Assembly: GCA_946631935.1 (NCBI GenBank)
Contig: CAMPAP010000104.1
Coordinates: forward strand, 1 to 25,145
Direction of reading: 5' to 3'
DNA length: 25,145 nt
From: an uncultured Lachnospiraceae bacterium
GTDB taxonomy: Bacteria > Bacillota > Clostridia > Lachnospirales > Lachnospiraceae
Positions within the stretch are counted from its first letter, which is position 1. The number at the start of each line of letters is the position of its first letter. This document shows positions 1 through 7,222 of the stretch, piece after piece. The translations under genes were made by a program, and so were the position numbers. Under the pieces are notes generated by a model. That model was not told where the DNA came from. It was given only the letters and a program-made list of their open reading frames with translations, and ran no database searches.

Positions 1-270
1 AGCAGTTGCATCCTCTTTAGAAACCGCAAGTGCGCTCGGTCCCTTCAGAGCATCGATTACGCCTTCAAATTCAGTATCTTTAAAAGCGAATCTCATCAGC
101 GTGTTCTTAAATACTTTGTAAGTCACGCCGGCTTCTCTTAACTGCTTACGAAGCTCAGTGTCTTCTGCAACCGTAAGACCGCGGTGGTCAACCAGCACGA
201 TTGACTGTGCGCCCTGAATGGTTTCAGAAATTTCCTGGATGATCGGCTGTTTCAGTTCAACTTTTGCCAC
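1..270 (-). CDS. rplJ: 50S ribosomal protein L10, N-terminal part (cut by window edge)
   Basis: The first 90 codons of L10 are present and the 3' end lies outside the window. L10 forms the base of the ribosomal stalk and carries L7/L12 dimers. The visible protein starts MAKVELKQPIIQEI and includes the family blocks VLVDHRGLTVAEDTELR and YKVFKNTLMRFA. The start is GTG at 270-268, chosen because AAGGAGGTG (279-287) sits 8 nt upstream and no better start is nearby. It is transcribed from its own strong promoter (512-540) through a structured leader that ends in an attenuator (376-405), so expression is probably autoregulated by the L10-L12 complex. Identification is secure. Whether rplL follows cannot be seen. 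Confidence 0.95.
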   Translation of the reverse strand, partial: MAKVELKQPIIQEISETIQGAQSIVLVDHRGLTVAEDTELRKQLREAGVTYKVFKNTLMRFAFKDTEFEGVIDALKGPSALAVSKEDATA

Positions 271-375
271 GTTCTGTACACCTCCTTATTTTTTTGGACA
301 GCCCCAAAGGATTTCTCCCGTGCGGCTGCATCGTTCGCTTTAGACGATGAGGCTTTACGTTTCTGTATGATACAG

Positions 376-405
376 AAAAATCCCCCTGCCGTCTGACAGG
401 GGGAT
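376..405 (-). terminator. Attenuator/terminator in the rplJ leader
   Basis: A perfect 9-bp inverted repeat ATCCCCCTG/CAGGGGGAT (380-388 and 397-405) encloses an 8-nt loop and is followed on the minus strand by TTTTT (376-380) and then CTG. It lies about 105 nt before the rplJ start, inside the leader, so it should abort transcripts before rplJ rather than end rplA alone. In Bacillus subtilis the rplJL operon is controlled by L10-dependent attenuation, and this arrangement fits that model. Confidence 0.85.
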
Positions 406-508
406 GATGATCCCATACTTACAGAATGCGACTGCGCGCATCCGTAAATTCCCTCGGCAGGCTCATATGATTACGCCATGCGGCGCCTGCTGTCTTCGGC
501 AATACTTC
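376..508 (-). ncRNA. L10 ribosomal leader (rplJ 5' UTR autoregulatory element)
   Basis: This stretch is the untranslated leader of rplJ. On the minus strand it contains ACCGAAGACAGCAGGCGCC-like and CCTGCCGAGG blocks (around 489-505 and 452-461) that match what I know of the L10 leader family, the site bound by the L10(L12)4 complex. It begins just after the predicted transcription start and ends in a Rho-independent terminator. CCTGCCG of the L10-binding part (plus 455-461) is exactly complementary to CGGCAGG in the terminator 3' arm and loop (plus 385-391), giving a mutually exclusive antiterminator. Family membership rests on recognised motifs, not a covariance search. Confidence 0.85.
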
Positions 509-511
509 GGT

Positions 512-540
512 ATTTTATCATGTTGTATTTCAGATGTCAA
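512..540 (-). promoter_or_regulatory. Sigma-A promoter for rplJ
   Basis: On the minus strand TTGACA (535-540) and TAAAAT (512-517) are separated by exactly 17 nt, a near-consensus vegetative promoter. It falls between the end of rplA and the L10 leader and would start transcription near 505, at the first base of the leader structure. rplJ is therefore transcribed independently of rplK-rplA, perhaps with added readthrough. Confidence 0.85.
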
Positions 541-580
541 TGTAAAATTTTATTTCAGACTCTGCGTTTTGTTGTTTTAA

Positions 581-1273
581 TTATACAAACTTAGCCGGAT
601 TTACTTTGACGCCCGGTCCCATGGTGGAAGAAAGGGTGACGCTCTTTAAGTAAGTTCCTTTCAGTGCGCTCGGTCTTGCTTTTACAATTGCATCCATCAG
701 CGTTTGGAAGTTGTCGGTAAGCTGTTCATTTGTAAAGGAAGCTTTTCCAACCGGCACATGAATGATATTGGTCTTATCAAGTCTGTACTCGATTTTACCT
801 GCTTTAATATCCTTAATAGCCTTAGTTACATCCATGGTAACTGTACCGGCCTTGGGGTTAGGCATAAGTCCCTTAGGTCCAAGAACCTTACCGAGACGAC
901 CTACAACACCCATCATGTCGGGAGTAGCAACAACGACATCAAACTCGAACCATCCCTCGTTCTGGATCTTGGGGATGAGCTCTTCACCGCCGACAAAGTC
1001 AGCTCCTGCATTCTGAGCCTCGGTCAGCTTATCGCCCTTTGCGAATACCAATACTCTTACGTCCTTACCGGTACCGCTGGGGAGAACTACTGCACCACGG
1101 ATCTGCTGGTCAGCGTGTCTTCCGTCACATCCTGTACGAATGTGAAGTTCTACTGTTTCATCAAATTTTGCGGAAGCAGTCTTTTTTACAAGTGCTACTG
1201 CGTCAGCGGGCTCATAGAAAGTTCCGCGCTCGACGAGCTTAGCTGCTTCAGAATATTTCTTGCCATGCTTCAT
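581..1273 (-). CDS. rplA: 50S ribosomal protein L1
   Basis: A 230-residue protein of normal L1 length. L1 binds 23S rRNA at the mobile L1 stalk and takes part in release of E-site tRNA; it is also a translational repressor of its own operon in many bacteria. Family blocks are visible: KFDETVELHIR near residue 37, the RGAVVLPSGTGK segment near 59, GRLGKVLGPKGLMPNPKAGTV in the middle, and a C-terminal GTYLKSVTLSSTMGPGVKV. The ATG at 1273 has an AGGAGG site about 8 nt upstream. It lies 46 nt downstream of rplK and is surely cotranscribed with it. No terminator is evident after its stop; the rplJ promoter begins 40 nt further on. Confidence 0.97.
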   Translation of the reverse strand: MKHGKKYSEAAKLVERGTFYEPADAVALVKKTASAKFDETVELHIRTGCDGRHADQQIRGAVVLPSGTGKDVRVLVFAKGDKLTEAQNAGADFVGGEELIPKIQNEGWFEFDVVVATPDMMGVVGRLGKVLGPKGLMPNPKAGTVTMDVTKAIKDIKAGKIEYRLDKTNIIHVPVGKASFTNEQLTDNFQTLMDAIVKARPSALKGTYLKSVTLSSTMGPGVKVNPAKFV

Positions 1274-1319
1274 TATTTTTTCCTCCTGGTTCTATCGACA
1301 ATAAATGTCTCCCAATGTA

Positions 1320-1745
1320 TCAGTCTTTAATAGTAATACCCATGCTGCGTGCGGTTCCTTCGATCATGCTCATTGCGCTCTCGATGGATGCTGCGTTAAG
1401 ATCGGGCATCTTGGTCTCAGCGATCTCTTTTACCTGAGCCTTGGTGATGCTTCCTACCTTATTCTTGTTGGGTACGCCTGATGCTTTCTGGACCTTTGCT
1501 GCCTTCTTGATAAGAACTGCAGCGGGGGGAGTCTTCGTAACGAAGCTGAAAGATCTGTCCGCATATACGGTGATAACGACAGGGATGATGGTATCACCCT
1601 TGTCTGCGGTCCTTGCGTTGAACTGCTTGGTGAACTCAACGATGTTGACACCATGCTGTCCGAGTGCAGGGCCTACCGGGGGCGCAGGTGTTGCCTTGCC
1701 GGCCGGGATCTGTAATTTGATATAGCCTTCTACTTTTTTTGCCAT
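1320..1745 (-). CDS. rplK: 50S ribosomal protein L11
   Basis: A 141-residue protein starting MAKKVEGYIKLQIPAGKA, the exact usual length of L11. L11 sits at the base of the stalk with 23S rRNA and is needed for factor-dependent GTPase activity and for RelA sensing in the stringent response. The PAPPVGPALGQHGVN signature is present near residues 20-34. An in-frame upstream extension to 1805 exists, but the ATG at 1745 is preferred because AGGAGGTG lies about 5 nt upstream and the L11 N-terminus begins there. The 107 nt between nusG and this start hold a candidate L1-binding site. Confidence 0.97.
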   Translation of the reverse strand: MAKKVEGYIKLQIPAGKATPAPPVGPALGQHGVNIVEFTKQFNARTADKGDTIIPVVITVYADRSFSFVTKTPPAAVLIKKAAKVQKASGVPNKNKVGSITKAQVKEIAETKMPDLNAASIESAMSMIEGTARSMGITIKD

Positions 1746-1784
1746 AATGGCACCTCCTGTTTTTATTGCCTTAATAGGCTTTTC

Positions 1785-1813
1785 GTGGTATTCGTGCCGG
1801 AGCACACTCCCAC
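1785..1813 (-). promoter_or_regulatory. Candidate L1-binding operator in the rplK-rplA leader
   Basis: On the minus strand the RNA would read GUGG (1813-1810), a GAGU internal loop, a GUGC-UCCG-GCAC hairpin, GAAUA, then CCAC (1788-1785). A short GUGG/CCAC helix, an asymmetric purine-rich internal loop and a second helix resemble the site in 23S rRNA and in rplK-rplA mRNA that L1 binds for autorepression. It sits 40 nt before the rplK start. The pairing is visible; the L1 interpretation is from family knowledge. Confidence 0.55.
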
Positions 1814-1852
1814 TTGATTTATAATCAACCGCATCTGCGGCTGGTCACATGT

Positions 1853-2407
1853 TTAACCCATCCTTCTTACATTATCAAGAGGAACTTCTAGAGGAGTCTC
1901 TCTTCCGAACATCTCGACATTGATGGTTACGGTCTGCTTACTGTCATCGATCTTAAGAGCCTTGCCCTCTGTATCCTTCCAGGTTCCGTCAACAACCGCA
2001 ATGAGGTCACCGACCTTGATGCCGTAATCCTTCTTAGGTGCCTTCTCCTGTGAACCGGGCTGGTACTGAGGCTTGCCGATCTTAAGATTTATAAGCTCCT
2101 CTTCGGAAAGGGGAACAGGCTTGCTTCCGGGTCCTACGAATCCGGTAACGCCTCTTGTGTTTCTGACAAAATACCAGGTTCTGTCAGTCAGTTCCATATG
2201 AACGATGACATATCCGGGACACATCTTACGGTCAACGACCTTCTTCTTGCCGTCCCTGACTTCCATGACGCTCTCGGTGGGAACTTCTATCTCGAGAATC
2301 TTCTCAGCTAATTCTTTATTATTGGCAATGGTCTTTTCAAGATCCAGCTTTACTTTGTTCTCGTAGCCCGAATAGGTATGGACCACGTACCACTTTGCTT
2401 CTGCCAC
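1853..2407 (-). CDS. nusG: Transcription termination/antitermination factor NusG
   Basis: A 184-residue protein starting MAEAKWYVVHTYSGYENKVK, the standard NusG N-terminus, with a central RNA-polymerase-binding NGN domain (CPGYVIVHM, TRGVTGFVG) and a C-terminal KOW domain (IKVGDLIAVVDGTWKDTEGKA, about residues 128-150). It binds RNA polymerase and couples elongation to termination or translation. The start is GTG at 2407-2405 with AAGGAGG about 6 nt upstream. It follows secE after 11 nt, the usual Firmicutes arrangement. The KOW linker containing KAPKKDYG is ordinary for Clostridia. Confidence 0.97.
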   Translation of the reverse strand: MAEAKWYVVHTYSGYENKVKLDLEKTIANNKELAEKILEIEVPTESVMEVRDGKKKVVDRKMCPGYVIVHMELTDRTWYFVRNTRGVTGFVGPGSKPVPLSEEELINLKIGKPQYQPGSQEKAPKKDYGIKVGDLIAVVDGTWKDTEGKALKIDDSKQTVTINVEMFGRETPLEVPLDNVRRMG

Positions 2408-2418
2408 TCCTATCCTCC

Positions 2419-2616
2419 TTATAATGATGTGATCCAGTTAACACCGCTCTTTGCTGCAAAATCAATAAGGGCGATGATCACACCGGCAACAACGGAAATA
2501 ACAATAACAGCAACAGACTGTCTGAAAGCGGTCTGAGGGTTCGGCCACATGATCTTGCCAAATTCTGCCTTTACACCACTCCAGAAGCTGATCTTGTTTT
2601 CATTGGAATCTGCCAT
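2419..2616 (-). CDS. secE: Preprotein translocase subunit SecE
   Basis: A 65-residue single-span SecE typical of Gram-positives. SecE clamps SecY in the Sec translocon. The conserved amphipathic segment FGKIMWPNPQTAFRQS (about residues 19-34) is followed by one transmembrane helix (about 33-54). The ATG at 2616 has an AGGAG site about 9 nt upstream. It lies between rpmG and nusG, the canonical context. Confidence 0.95.
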   Translation of the reverse strand: MADSNENKISFWSGVKAEFGKIMWPNPQTAFRQSVAVIVISVVAGVIIALIDFAAKSGVNWITSL

Positions 2617-2646
2617 CAGCTAATCTCCTTATATAATAGGACGGAA

Positions 2647-2796
2647 TTACTTTGTTTCCTTATGAAGTGTATGCTTCTTGCAAAATCTGCAATACTTCTT
2701 GATCTCCATGCGGTCAGGCATGGTCTTCTTATCCTTGGTTGTGTTGTAGTTGCGCTGTTTGCACTCTGTGCAGGCAAGTGTAATCTTAGTACGCAT
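2647..2796 (-). CDS. rpmG: 50S ribosomal protein L33 (zinc-ribbon form)
   Basis: A 49-residue protein read from ATG 2796 to TAA 2647: it begins MRTKITLACTECKQRNYNTT and ends YCRFCKKHTLHKETK. Cys9, Cys12, Cys36 and Cys39 form the zinc ribbon of the C+ L33 type. A GGAGG site lies at 2807-2811. It is the first gene of the rpmG-secE-nusG-rplK-rplA transcript, with a promoter at 2870-2899. A 65-residue reading in another frame over the same bases is a shadow. Confidence 0.95.
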   Translation of the reverse strand: MRTKITLACTECKQRNYNTTKDKKTMPDRMEIKKYCRFCKKHTLHKETK

Positions 2797-2869
2797 ATTA
2801 ATGATTCCTCCATAACGCCATAAAAATATTAGCGCGAAAAAAATAGGCCTAAATGTCAGCCGCTTATGT

Positions 2870-2899
2870 AATATAGCATTGACATATCCGTTAAGTCAA
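2870..2899 (-). promoter_or_regulatory. Promoter of the rpmG-secE-nusG-rplK-rplA operon
   Basis: On the minus strand TTGACT (2894-2899) and TATATT (2870-2875) are 18 nt apart, just outside the end of iorB and about 75 nt before rpmG. Position and match to consensus are both good. No other promoter of this quality is seen before rpmG. Confidence 0.7.
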
Positions 2900-2908
2900 G
2901 GACTTTTT

Positions 2909-3481
2909 TTATTTTTCAGCTCCCAGCTCGAAAGCCCTGAGATTGATATCAAGAAATTTTTCCGGAACGCAGGCTTTAATGGAATCGAGCCACTCTTCCT
3001 TCGTAAAATCAAAGTAGTTGGAAAATCTTCCGAGAAGCACGATATTCACCGCTTTGGAAGATCCGGCTTCTTCAGCTTTGGAAAGACAGTCCATGGCATC
3101 GACCCGAACGCCTTTTTCCATAAGTTTATTCTCAATATCTTCCGGATAGGCAGCATTTCCTGTAATGACAGGCATGGGGTCCATCTTATAAGTATTGGTT
3201 ATGATCCTTCCGCCTTTTTTCAGATAAGGAAGCCATCTTGCGGCCTCAAGGGGTTCAAAGGAAACTATGATGTCAGCTTCGCCCTCAGTGATTATGGGAG
3301 AGTAGACCTTGTCGCCGAAACGGACATATGTGACAACGGAGCCGCCCCTCTGGCTCATTCCATGCACCTCGCTGACTTTGACATCACAGCCTTTATTCAG
3401 AAGAAGGTGTCCGAGGATCTTGCTTGCAAGGAGAGATCCCTGTCCTCCGACACCGACTATCATAATATTAGTTGTTTCCAT
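2909..3481 (-). CDS. iorB: Indolepyruvate:ferredoxin oxidoreductase, beta subunit
   Basis: A 190-residue protein with the gamma-domain fold of 2-oxoacid:ferredoxin oxidoreductases. It starts METTNIMIVGVGGQGSLLASK, with the GVGGQG glycine-rich loop at residues 10-15, then SEVHGMSQRGGSVVTYVRFG (about 37-56), which is characteristic of IorB. With IorA it interconverts arylpyruvates (indole-, phenyl-, hydroxyphenylpyruvate) and arylacetyl-CoA using ferredoxin. A GAGG site lies 8 nt before the ATG. Unusually, iorB is 244 nt from iorA rather than adjacent or overlapping, because an inverted-repeat element (3556-3713) fills the gap. No terminator is seen after the stop, which is 10 nt from the rpmG promoter. 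Confidence 0.93.
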   Translation of the reverse strand: METTNIMIVGVGGQGSLLASKILGHLLLNKGCDVKVSEVHGMSQRGGSVVTYVRFGDKVYSPIITEGEADIIVSFEPLEAARWLPYLKKGGRIITNTYKMDPMPVITGNAAYPEDIENKLMEKGVRVDAMDCLSKAEEAGSSKAVNIVLLGRFSNYFDFTKEEWLDSIKACVPEKFLDINLRAFELGAEK

Positions 3482-3555
3482 AGATTAATCCTCAATATTC
3501 CGCCACATCATTATTTGTCAGGCGAATGTAACTCAATATCAAATTACGGTATACA

Positions 3556-3713
3556 GGCTTCGTGAAGTCATAATATATTTATAAGCGCACCCTTTCGAGC
3601 GGCCGGCACTTAACGAGCACGAATGAAATGAAGTGCGAGTTTAGTACCGCTGCCAGCGAGAACCGGAGCCGCGAGGCGTGTGCGGGTTAAATATATTATG
3701 ACTTTACGGAGCC
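3556..3713. repeat. Interspersed element, copy 1, with 26-bp inverted termini
   Basis: A 158-bp noncoding element bounded by inverted repeats. The inner 17 bases AAGTCATAATATATTTA (3565-3581) recur exactly inverted at 3688-3704, and the match extends outward to about 26 bp with two mismatches (GGCTTCGTG against GGCTCCGTA). The interior shares many blocks with the reverse complement of 12599-12751, including TTTATAAGCG, TTTAGTACCGCT, GAGGCGTGT and GTTAAA. It has no ORF. A MITE-like or REP-like interspersed element is the simplest reading. It separates iorA from iorB. Confidence 0.8.
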
Positions 3714-3725
3714 GTGACTGAAATT

Positions 3726-5456
3726 TCAATTTTGATTCAATGCTCCGAATCTGCACATCTGAGTGCAGACATTACATCCCACACACTGGGTTCTGTCTAT
3801 ATGCGCTTTGCCATCCACAACCGATACGGCAGGGCATCCTACCTGCATGCAGGCCTTACAGCCCACGCATTTGCTCTCATCAACAGTTACGGGTTTTCCG
3901 TGTTTTACACCTTTAAGAAGCGCACAGGGCCTGCGGGTTATGATTACGGAAGGCTCATCGGCAGCAAGTTCTTCCTTTACCGCTTTGTCGGTCTCATCAA
4001 GGTCATAAGGGTCCACTACCCGTACGCGGTTAACTCCCATTGCCCTGCACAGAGCTTCAAGATCTATCTTTGCTGCAGGGTCTCCCTTAATGTTATAACC
4101 TGTGGTGGGATTCTGCTGGTGTCCGGTCATTCCCGTTATGGAATTATCCAGGATGATGACAGTCGATGCGCTGCCGTTATATACGATGTCCGCAAGTCCG
4201 GTCATTCCCGAGTGAACAAATGTGGAATCCCCGATGACACCTACCGTTTTATGCTCAGACTCTGCTCCGAGAGCTTTATTGAATCCGTGCATTCCCGAAA
4301 GGGACGCTCCCATGCACACATTAAGATCCATGGCGTTAAGCGGAGCAAAAGATCCCAGAGTATAGCATCCTATATCTCCGTAGACCATACATCCGTTTTT
4401 CTTAAGTGTATAGAAAAGTCCTCTGTGAGGGCATCCTGCACACATAACGGGAGGTCTTAAGGGAATCTCATCCTCAAGCTTTTCGGAAGCAGGCAGATCC
4501 ATTTTCATGGATTTTTTTATGATCTGCTGGGAAAACTCTCCCACAATAGGGAAGGTGTCTTTTCCGTGAACACCGATGCCCAGCATTTTACAGTGATTTT
4601 CGATTATGGGATCAAGCTCTTCCACTACGTAAAGAGTGTCCACCGATGAAGCAAAATCCGTGATCTTCTTTACGGGAAGGGGATTGATCATCCCTATCTT
4701 GAGAACGGGGTGCTTATCGCCAAATACTTCCTTTACATACTGGTAGGAAGTGGAGGAAGTGATAAAACCGACACTTTTGTCAGTTCCATCCTCGATACGG
4801 TTTATCTCCGCAGTCTCCGCATATTCCGTCATATCAAGAGTTCTCTGTTCAACCCTGACATGAGCCTTTCTCGCCTGGGCGGGAAGCATTACCCTGCTCT
4901 GATCCTTCACATAAGGAACAGTCTCTTTCTGCACGCGCTCGGATGTCTCCACAACCGACCGGGAGTGGGATATTCTCATGCACATCTTAAGGAGCACGGG
5001 GGTATGATATTTTTCCGAAAGGTCAAATGCAAGCTTTGTGAACTCAAGAGATTCTTCGGAATCCGAAGGCTCCAGCATGGGAAGCTTGGCAGCGATGGCA
5101 TAGTGCCTTGAATCCTGCTCATTCTGGGATGAGTGCATTCCCGGGTCATCAGCAACGCAGATCACAAGCCCCGCATCCACACCGATATACGAAATGGAAA
5201 ACATGGGATCTGCCGCAACATTAAGTCCCACATGCTTCATTGCACATGCACTTCTTTTTCCGGCAAGGGATGCTCCGTGCGCGGCTTCAAGGGCTACCTT
5301 CTCGTTGGGAGCCCACTCGCAGTAAATCTCATCATATTTGACTGCCTCTTCTGTGATCTCCGTGGAAGGTGTTCCGGGATAGCTTGAAATAAATTCACAT
5401 CCCGCTTCATACATTCCGCGTGCCACAGCCTTGTTTCCTATCATCAGTTCACGCAT
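3726..5456 (-). CDS. iorA: Indolepyruvate:ferredoxin oxidoreductase, alpha subunit
   Basis: A 576-residue thiamine-diphosphate and iron-sulfur enzyme subunit. The N-terminal pyrimidine-binding domain holds SSYPGTPSTEITE (24-36). The middle holds CAGCPHRG (339-346), and the ThDP/Mg site is GDIGCYTLG (360-368) with GDSTFVHSG (409-417). The C-terminus carries two 4Fe-4S motifs, Cys530-533-536-541 and Cys558-561-564-568, which is the IorA layout. The enzyme oxidatively decarboxylates arylpyruvates to arylacetyl-CoA, or runs in reverse with reduced ferredoxin. A GGAG site sits 10 nt before the ATG. It lies 82 nt downstream of the CoA-ligase gene and is probably cotranscribed with it. Confidence 0.96.
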   Translation of the reverse strand: MRELMIGNKAVARGMYEAGCEFISSYPGTPSTEITEEAVKYDEIYCEWAPNEKVALEAAHGASLAGKRSACAMKHVGLNVAADPMFSISYIGVDAGLVICVADDPGMHSSQNEQDSRHYAIAAKLPMLEPSDSEESLEFTKLAFDLSEKYHTPVLLKMCMRISHSRSVVETSERVQKETVPYVKDQSRVMLPAQARKAHVRVEQRTLDMTEYAETAEINRIEDGTDKSVGFITSSTSYQYVKEVFGDKHPVLKIGMINPLPVKKITDFASSVDTLYVVEELDPIIENHCKMLGIGVHGKDTFPIVGEFSQQIIKKSMKMDLPASEKLEDEIPLRPPVMCAGCPHRGLFYTLKKNGCMVYGDIGCYTLGSFAPLNAMDLNVCMGASLSGMHGFNKALGAESEHKTVGVIGDSTFVHSGMTGLADIVYNGSASTVIILDNSITGMTGHQQNPTTGYNIKGDPAAKIDLEALCRAMGVNRVRVVDPYDLDETDKAVKEELAADEPSVIITRRPCALLKGVKHGKPVTVDESKCVGCKACMQVGCPAVSVVDGKAHIDRTQCVGCNVCTQMCRFGALNQN

Positions 5457-5538
5457 TATCTTTTATCTCCATACCTGATACGGATCTTTCCATTTTTTGC
5501 AATTTCAATTTTGAAACTGCCTGAACCTGCTTTTTACG

Positions 5539-7173
5539 TTAAGATTCATTCTCCTGCTCAACAAGTCTCTCAACACTGTAACGTTTTCTGAGAAGAGGCT
5601 TTTCGATCTTTCCGGTAGGATTTCTGGGAACATCATCAAATATGATCTTCCTGGGTCTTTTATATCTCGGAAGTCCCTGGCAGAACTCTTCTATTTCTTC
5701 CTCTGTGCAGGTCATTCCGTCCTTGACGGAAATGATGGCTCCCGCTATCTCGCCGAGCCTTGGATCGGGAAGTCCTATTACGGCGACATCCTTGATCTTG
5801 TCATGCTTTCTGAGGAAATCTTCTATCTGTACCGGATAAAGATTTTCACCTCCGGATACGATGACATCCTTCTTGCGGTCCACAAGGAATATAAATCCGT
5901 CCTCATCCTGCATCGCAACGTCTCCGGTATAAAGCCAGCCATCCTTAAGAACCTCAGCGGTAGCTTCGGGATTTCTGTAATAACATGTCATGACACCGTC
6001 ACCCTTGACACAGAGTTCTCCGGCATCACCCTTCTTTACTTCCTGTCCGTTTTCGTCAACGATCTTACATTGCCAGCCGTATCCGGGAATTCCGATAGCT
6101 CCAACCTTGTGAATATTTTCCACTCCAAGGTGTACGCAGCCGGGACCTATGGATTCGCTGAGGCCGTAATTGGTATCGTACTGGTGATTCGGAAAATACT
6201 TCATCCATCTGCGGATAAGTGAAGGAGGAACCGGCTGGGCTCCTATGTGCATGAGCCTCCACTGGGAGAGCTCATAGTCTTCCATCTTAAGGTCTCCGCT
6301 GTCGAGAGAATCAAGTATATCCTGAGCCCAGGGAACAAGCAGCCATACAATGGTACATTTTTCCCTTGATACGGCATCAAAAATATACTGGGGCTTGGTT
6401 CCTTTTAAAAGAACGGCTCTTGATCCGCTTACAAGGCTTCCCATCCAGTGCATCTTTGCACCTGTGTGATAAAGGGGAGGGATGCAGAGGAAGCAGTCAT
6501 CATGCGTTGTGGAGTGATGTTTCTGCTCAACCTTCGCGGCAGTCATAAGACTTAAATGCTTGTGAAGTATGGCCTTGGGAAAGCCCGTTGTTCCGGACGA
6601 AAAATAAATAGCCGCGTCTTCGTCGTCTTTTAATTCTATTCCGGGCGCTGCGCTTGAACAGTCCGCAACCATCTCCCTGTAGCTTTCCGCAAATGTGGGA
6701 CAGGTCTCACCCACAAAAATAAGAAGCCTGTTCTTTTCGAGGTCATCAACTATCGACTCGATACGTCCGATAAATTCGGGACCGAAAAAGAGAACATCAA
6801 CCTCGGCAAGGTCTGCGCAGTAGCGTATCTCGTCAGCAGAATATCTGAAGTTGAAGGGAACGGCGATGGCCCCGCTCTTAAGTATTCCCATGTAAATGGG
6901 AAGCCATTCAAGACAGTTCATCATCAGTATCGCTACCTTGTCGTCCCTCTTAACTCCCCTTCCGATGAGCATATTGGCAACACGGTTTGCTTTCTCATTG
7001 AAAACGCTCCATGTGATCTCTCTTCTATAGGGCTGGTCTTCCGTCTGCTGTATCAGAGAGTATTCCTTCCAGCTTACACGTCTTGTTTCTTTCTGCTCGG
7101 GATTAAGTTCGATCAGAGCAACCTCATCCCCGTATTCTTTTGCATTTCTCTCAAGATAGTCAGTTAATGGCAT
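5539..7173 (-). CDS. AMP-forming acyl-CoA ligase, probably arylacetate- or aryl/fatty-acid-specific
   Basis: A 544-residue member of the ANL adenylate-forming family. Motifs in order are the P-loop SSGTTGFPK (192-200), YGLSES (336-341), WLYTGD (413-418), the hinge region VDRKKDVIVSGGENLYP (431-447), and PTGKI (519-523) with Lys522 as the catalytic lysine. It activates a carboxylic acid to an acyl-CoA with ATP. Placement ahead of iorA and iorB suggests arylacetates (indoleacetate, phenylacetate) as substrates; the substrate is inferred, not visible. The N-terminus looks lengthened, with VSWKEYS (33-39) and ITWSVFN (53-59) resembling each other, as if about 20 residues were duplicated. GGAGG lies 6 nt before the ATG. 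Confidence 0.85.
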   Translation of the reverse strand: MPLTDYLERNAKEYGDEVALIELNPEQKETRRVSWKEYSLIQQTEDQPYRREITWSVFNEKANRVANMLIGRGVKRDDKVAILMMNCLEWLPIYMGILKSGAIAVPFNFRYSADEIRYCADLAEVDVLFFGPEFIGRIESIVDDLEKNRLLIFVGETCPTFAESYREMVADCSSAAPGIELKDDEDAAIYFSSGTTGFPKAILHKHLSLMTAAKVEQKHHSTTHDDCFLCIPPLYHTGAKMHWMGSLVSGSRAVLLKGTKPQYIFDAVSREKCTIVWLLVPWAQDILDSLDSGDLKMEDYELSQWRLMHIGAQPVPPSLIRRWMKYFPNHQYDTNYGLSESIGPGCVHLGVENIHKVGAIGIPGYGWQCKIVDENGQEVKKGDAGELCVKGDGVMTCYYRNPEATAEVLKDGWLYTGDVAMQDEDGFIFLVDRKKDVIVSGGENLYPVQIEDFLRKHDKIKDVAVIGLPDPRLGEIAGAIISVKDGMTCTEEEIEEFCQGLPRYKRPRKIIFDDVPRNPTGKIEKPLLRKRYSVERLVEQENES

Positions 7174-7222
7174 TTTTTCCTCCAGATAGCTTTATTTGGC
7201 CATTCGTAATTACTTTAAACAT

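Noticed and set aside
704..1330. A 208-codon plus-strand frame opposite rplA
   Set aside because: Antisense shadow of a highly conserved ribosomal protein gene; the translation is low-complexity Cys/Ser-rich.
2616..2813. A 65-codon minus-strand reading frame over the secE upstream region
   Set aside because: It is in a different frame from rpmG, whose 49-codon frame encodes an unmistakable L33 with four zinc-ribbon cysteines.
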